A stretch of DNA of 6,448 nucleotides, taken from an uncultured Erysipelotrichaceae bacterium (GTDB taxonomy: Bacteria; Bacillota_I; Bacilli_A; RFN20; CAG-826). The position numbers and the translations under genes are program-made. Position 1 is the stretch's first letter, and each line of letters starts with the position of its first letter. Below the pieces are notes generated by a model. It saw only the letters and a program-made list of their open reading frames with translations, had not been told where the DNA came from and did no database searches. Of the stretch, positions 3,739-6,448 are shown piece after piece. The stretch is from assembly GCA_902799855.1 (NCBI GenBank), contig CADCCA010000056.1, forward strand, positions 1-6,448, read 5' to 3'.

Positions 3739-6448
3739 TTAAATTGAGCCATATGTGTCCATGAAATAGAGTTCGAATGAACCATTGGACAAGCTAGGAG
3801 TAATCTCAATCATGAATTTTCTATCTGGAGAAACATATACATCGAGATAGCCCCAAACGTCTTCTTCATAAGTGAATTTAGCGGTTGTTAATGCGCTGAT
3901 GTAGGCATTTAAAGCATTAGTAGCTTCTTGTTCAGTAGCGAATTTAACAACTACAGATACTTCACCATCATATGGAACATCGACTGTGAATGTCGCACCT
4001 TCATCTTCGATTGTTGGCAAAACGCCACTAGCGGTTGGGAAGGAACTAACGATATCATCCATTGGGAATTCGTCACTACCTGTTTGGCCGCCACCGTTAT
4101 CAATCTTTTTGATATCAAGTTCAACACCAAATCTATTAGTGTATAAGGTAACGGTGTATTGGCTATTTGGAGACTTGTAGATATATGTTGTAGATGTGGA
4201 ATAAATGTTATCGTAGACGAAATTGTTCTTTTCTAATAGTTTGTAATAGTCAATAAACACTGAATCCGCTTTGGCTGTTTCAATGAGAACATAGATAGAA
4301 CCATCGTAGTTTTTGCCTGCTTCAATCGCGTCACATTCATCATCGTATGCTGGTAAGGTATCGGTATAACCGGCTGTCGCAAATAAGTTAGCGATAGTTT
4401 GAGTTGGCCATTTAGAAACAGAGATTTCGTTAATGACGATATCAATATCCATCACGGTGTCGCTTTCAGCCCATGGAGTAATATCGATGGCACCTTTGCA
4501 GTAGTGGGTATCATCAAGATCATCCACATAAGTATCTGTGAAGCCAGCTTCGGTTAAGATGTCGATATATTCTTCAACAGCTTCGTCAGCATCTGGGACA
4601 GTCACCATGATTTCGTTGAATGCTTGGCTTTCAAAGAATTCATATTTAGTGCCTTTATCATAGGCTGGAATAGCTTTGGCGATATCTTCACCAAACCATT
4701 CTGTTAATTTATCAATTGGCCATAAGGATTCAACTTCTTTTGGTCCCATGATGGTGACATATAATGTTGCGTTACTGACATATGGACGAACTTCAAAGTT
4801 ATTGTTTAAAGAATTGTAGTGAGGATCGCCACCGTCGTCGACGCCTAATAATTCGAATTTAGCTTCTTCTAAAGCACCAATGAATGTAGCTAATGCCGCT
4901 TTGGCTTCATCGCCTGTTTTAAATGTACAAGCAATGTTAACCATTCTGCCGCTCTTTTGGAACATGTATTCGAGAGCACCATCAACAGCAGGAACTGTAT
5001 CTTCGGCATTTGGGAAAGCGTTAACAATTTGAGCGGCTGGCCATGCTAATAATGGAGCGGCTCTAAACTCAATAGTGATTGAACCGCTTGTACCATAATA
5101 TGGTGTCACAAGAATTTGACCATGTTCAGAGACATAGCGCATATCACCATGTGCATCCTCACCAGCTTCTTCATATTTAGCTTGTGTTAAGACTGTTTTA
5201 TAAGCAGCAAGAGCGTCATTTTCTGTACCTTCTTCAACATAAACCATGACAGCGGTGCCAGCTTCATCATTTAAAATGGTGAAACCTTCATTTGTGCCGG
5301 TATATGCTGGAACTACATCAGTAATGTCTTCGCCTAATAATTCAGCAATTTTTGCGGCTGGGAAATTGGTTTCTGGAATTGGATCGAGTTTGAAGTAAAT
5401 GATGACTTCAACACATTCCATAAGGGTATCATAGACAAATTCAATTCTAGCAACACCTTCTGTACCAATGACCTTTTTAGCGGAGTAGCTATTATCAGAA
5501 CCTTTAACGGTCCAATTTTGTTCTTCTAAGATAGCTTTATATCTTGGTAAATCATCAGTGGTTGAACCATAAACGATCATTGTGGCGTGAATGTATTCGG
5601 TATAGCCATAGTAATATGCCATTTCATTCATTTCATATTCAATGAATTGATAGTAACCACCTTCAACGTTAAGAGCAGGAATATCAACGTATGTACCGTT
5701 ATATTTTTCAAAGAAAGCTTTCACTAATGCCTTGTTCCAGAAATTGACTGGTGTGAAGTAAATCATTAATGCGCCTTCGTCATATAGATAAGCAATAGCG
5801 TATGTACCATCTGGAGAAACTGCGACATAGAAATCGTCAGCATCTTTTTCATCTTGGATTGTCCAACCAGCAGTGGTTAAAACTGCACCATAACCAGCGT
5901 CATCGCTATCAGCGTCTTTATAGCAGTAGATGAATAATTCGCTATCATCAATAGCGTAATAATCAGCTTCAACGGCAGGAATTAAAATATTACTACCAAA
6001 GTAACTATTGGCAACGAATTCAGCAAAATCAGTAGGATACGCATATAAATATGGATCATATGCTTCGAGATAGAATTGACCAGAGACGAACATGAAGAAG
6101 ACATAGACGTGTCTAACGCCACCTTCAACGGCGAATTCTTTTTCTAAACCAGCGCCATTTTCGCTAATTTTGTATGGTTCGTAGCCAGCAGCGGTTAATA
6201 AATTAACGTATTGGGAAATATAGCCATCTTTTTCTTGACCACCTTTGATGAGGACTTTGCCTTCTGTAGCGTCATAAGAAACCACAGATTCTTCAAAGCC
6301 AGTGAATGGTAAAACTTGTCCATTTAAGTGATCAGACATTATTTTTGCTTCTTCAACAGTCCAAGCTTTCTTTGTGGCTTTAACCACGTTAACTTTGAAT
6401 GTTTCAGAGAAATCGTTGTAACTAACGGTAACTGTTTCTTCTTTGATT
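3739..6448 (-). CDS. Paralogous modular surface protein, Ig-domain tail plus eight modules (N-terminus outside window)
   Basis: I do not recognise the gene. The frame ends at TAA (3739-3741) and is open to the right edge, showing 902 complete codons. A GTG at 6387 lies inside a continuing Ig-like domain and is not the start. Residues 1-24 (IKEETVTVSYND to FKVNV) match the end of Ig domain 2 in the downstream paralogue; eight modules follow from residue 28 to the end, with bounds near 28, 134, 235, 359, 468, 575, 679 and 793. Module 1 carries AKIMSDHLNGQVLPFTGFEE, nearly the same as in the paralogue. Typical marks recur: GEDITDVVPAY in module 4, GYTDTLPAY in module 7, and YKSPN and YVSPD in the last two. 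A Gly-rich joint (DNGGGQTGSD, about 783-792) separates modules 7 and 8. No LPxTG or C-terminal membrane helix is present, so an N-terminal lipid anchor like the paralogue's is expected but lies outside the window. Asp, Glu and Tyr are abundant. Surface display is inferred; ligand unknown. Confidence 0.85.
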   Translation of the reverse strand, partial: IKEETVTVSYNDFSETFKVNVVKATKKAWTVEEAKIMSDHLNGQVLPFTGFEESVVSYDATEGKVLIKGGQEKDGYISQYVNLLTAAGYEPYKISENGAGLEKEFAVEGGVRHVYVFFMFVSGQFYLEAYDPYLYAYPTDFAEFVANSYFGSNILIPAVEADYYAIDDSELFIYCYKDADSDDAGYGAVLTTAGWTIQDEKDADDFYVAVSPDGTYAIAYLYDEGALMIYFTPVNFWNKALVKAFFEKYNGTYVDIPALNVEGGYYQFIEYEMNEMAYYYGYTEYIHATMIVYGSTTDDLPRYKAILEEQNWTVKGSDNSYSAKKVIGTEGVARIEFVYDTLMECVEVIIYFKLDPIPETNFPAAKIAELLGEDITDVVPAYTGTNEGFTILNDEAGTAVMVYVEEGTENDALAAYKTVLTQAKYEEAGEDAHGDMRYVSEHGQILVTPYYGTSGSITIEFRAAPLLAWPAAQIVNAFPNAEDTVPAVDGALEYMFQKSGRMVNIACTFKTGDEAKAALATFIGALEEAKFELLGVDDGGDPHYNSLNNNFEVRPYVSNATLYVTIMGPKEVESLWPIDKLTEWFGEDIAKAIPAYDKGTKYEFFESQAFNEIMVTVPDADEAVEEYIDILTEAGFTDTYVDDLDDTHYCKGAIDITPWAESDTVMDIDIVINEISVSKWPTQTIANLFATAGYTDTLPAYDDECDAIEAGKNYDGSIYVLIETAKADSVFIDYYKLLEKNNFVYDNIYSTSTTYIYKSPNSQYTVTLYTNRFGVELDIKKIDNGGGQTGSDEFPMDDIVSSFPTASGVLPTIEDEGATFTVDVPYDGEVSVVVKFATEQEATNALNAYISALTTAKFTYEEDVWGYLDVYVSPDRKFMIEITPSLSNGSFELYFMDTYGSI
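3742..6366 (-). repeat. Eight-module protein repeat array (modules N1-N8)
   Basis: Coding segments by eye are N1 6049-6366, N2 5746-6048, N3 5374-5745, N4 5047-5373, N5 4726-5046, N6 4414-4725, N7 4072-4413 and N8 3742-4071. N1-N4 pair with M1-M4 of the downstream paralogue. N6 resembles M5 (WF/YLG-(E/D)-(D/E)-I followed by (I/V)PAYD or PAYE and YEF), N7 resembles M6 (GYTDxLPxYD), and N8 resembles M7 (EFP, VLP, ATFxxxY). N5, which opens AWPAAQIV and has TVPAVDG, has no partner and is the extra unit. Bounds are uncertain by several residues. Confidence 0.7.

Noticed and set aside
3928..4445. Small frames inside the paralogue (3928-4146 and 3986-4180 on +, 4233-4445 on -)
   Set aside because: Two are antisense and one is in another frame of a clearly coding region; none shows a domain or ribosome binding site.
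545..6366. CRISPR array, or nucleotide-level satellite, behind the regular repeats
   Set aside because: The periodicity is a protein-level module of about 300-370 bases, with no short identical repeats or unique spacers.
6385..6387. GTG at 6387 as the start of the right-hand paralogue
   Set aside because: The frame continues upstream to the window edge and encodes the end of an Ig-like domain matching the paralogue, so the gene starts beyond the window.

Overview
The window looks like chromosomal DNA from a low-GC, Gram-positive-type fermentative bacterium. My guess is an uncultured gut or rumen member of the Bacillota (Bacilli / Erysipelotrichia / Mollicutes-related). The grounds are AT-rich DNA, a short Sec lipoprotein signal with a lipobox, a strong AGAAAGGA ribosome binding site, U-tract hairpin terminators and a formate/nitrite-transporter gene. 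Trp is read from TGG and all three genes are long with ordinary stops, so the standard bacterial code fits and there is no sign of UGA recoding. The lineage is inference.

Layout. Positions 1-477 (+) hold the C-terminal part of a formate/nitrite transporter (FNT) channel, cut by the left edge. It converges on the next gene across a symmetric hairpin at 501-532 that can terminate transcription from both sides. Positions 542-3583 (-) encode a 1013-residue secreted lipoprotein: signal peptide, lipidated Cys21, a Ser/Thr linker, two Big_3-like Ig domains, then seven degenerate modules of about 100-115 residues. A 155-bp intergenic region follows (3584-3738), with the ribosome binding site and a candidate promoter of this gene and the terminator of the upstream gene. 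Positions 3739-6448 (-) hold a paralogue, cut by the right edge: the tail of an Ig domain, then eight modules of the same family. Together the genes and these two short intergenic regions cover the whole window.

The main point of interest is the tandem pair of large surface proteins built from a module I do not recognise. By eye, module 1 through module 4 match one-to-one between the paralogues, the last two modules also match, and the right-hand protein has one extra module in the middle, so array length has changed by a whole-module gain or loss. Their architecture (lipid anchor, flexible stalk, Ig stalk, modular array) suggests display outside the cell, but no catalytic motif or ligand can be named from sequence. 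The FNT gene is probably unrelated in function: it lies on the opposite strand and is insulated by the terminator.
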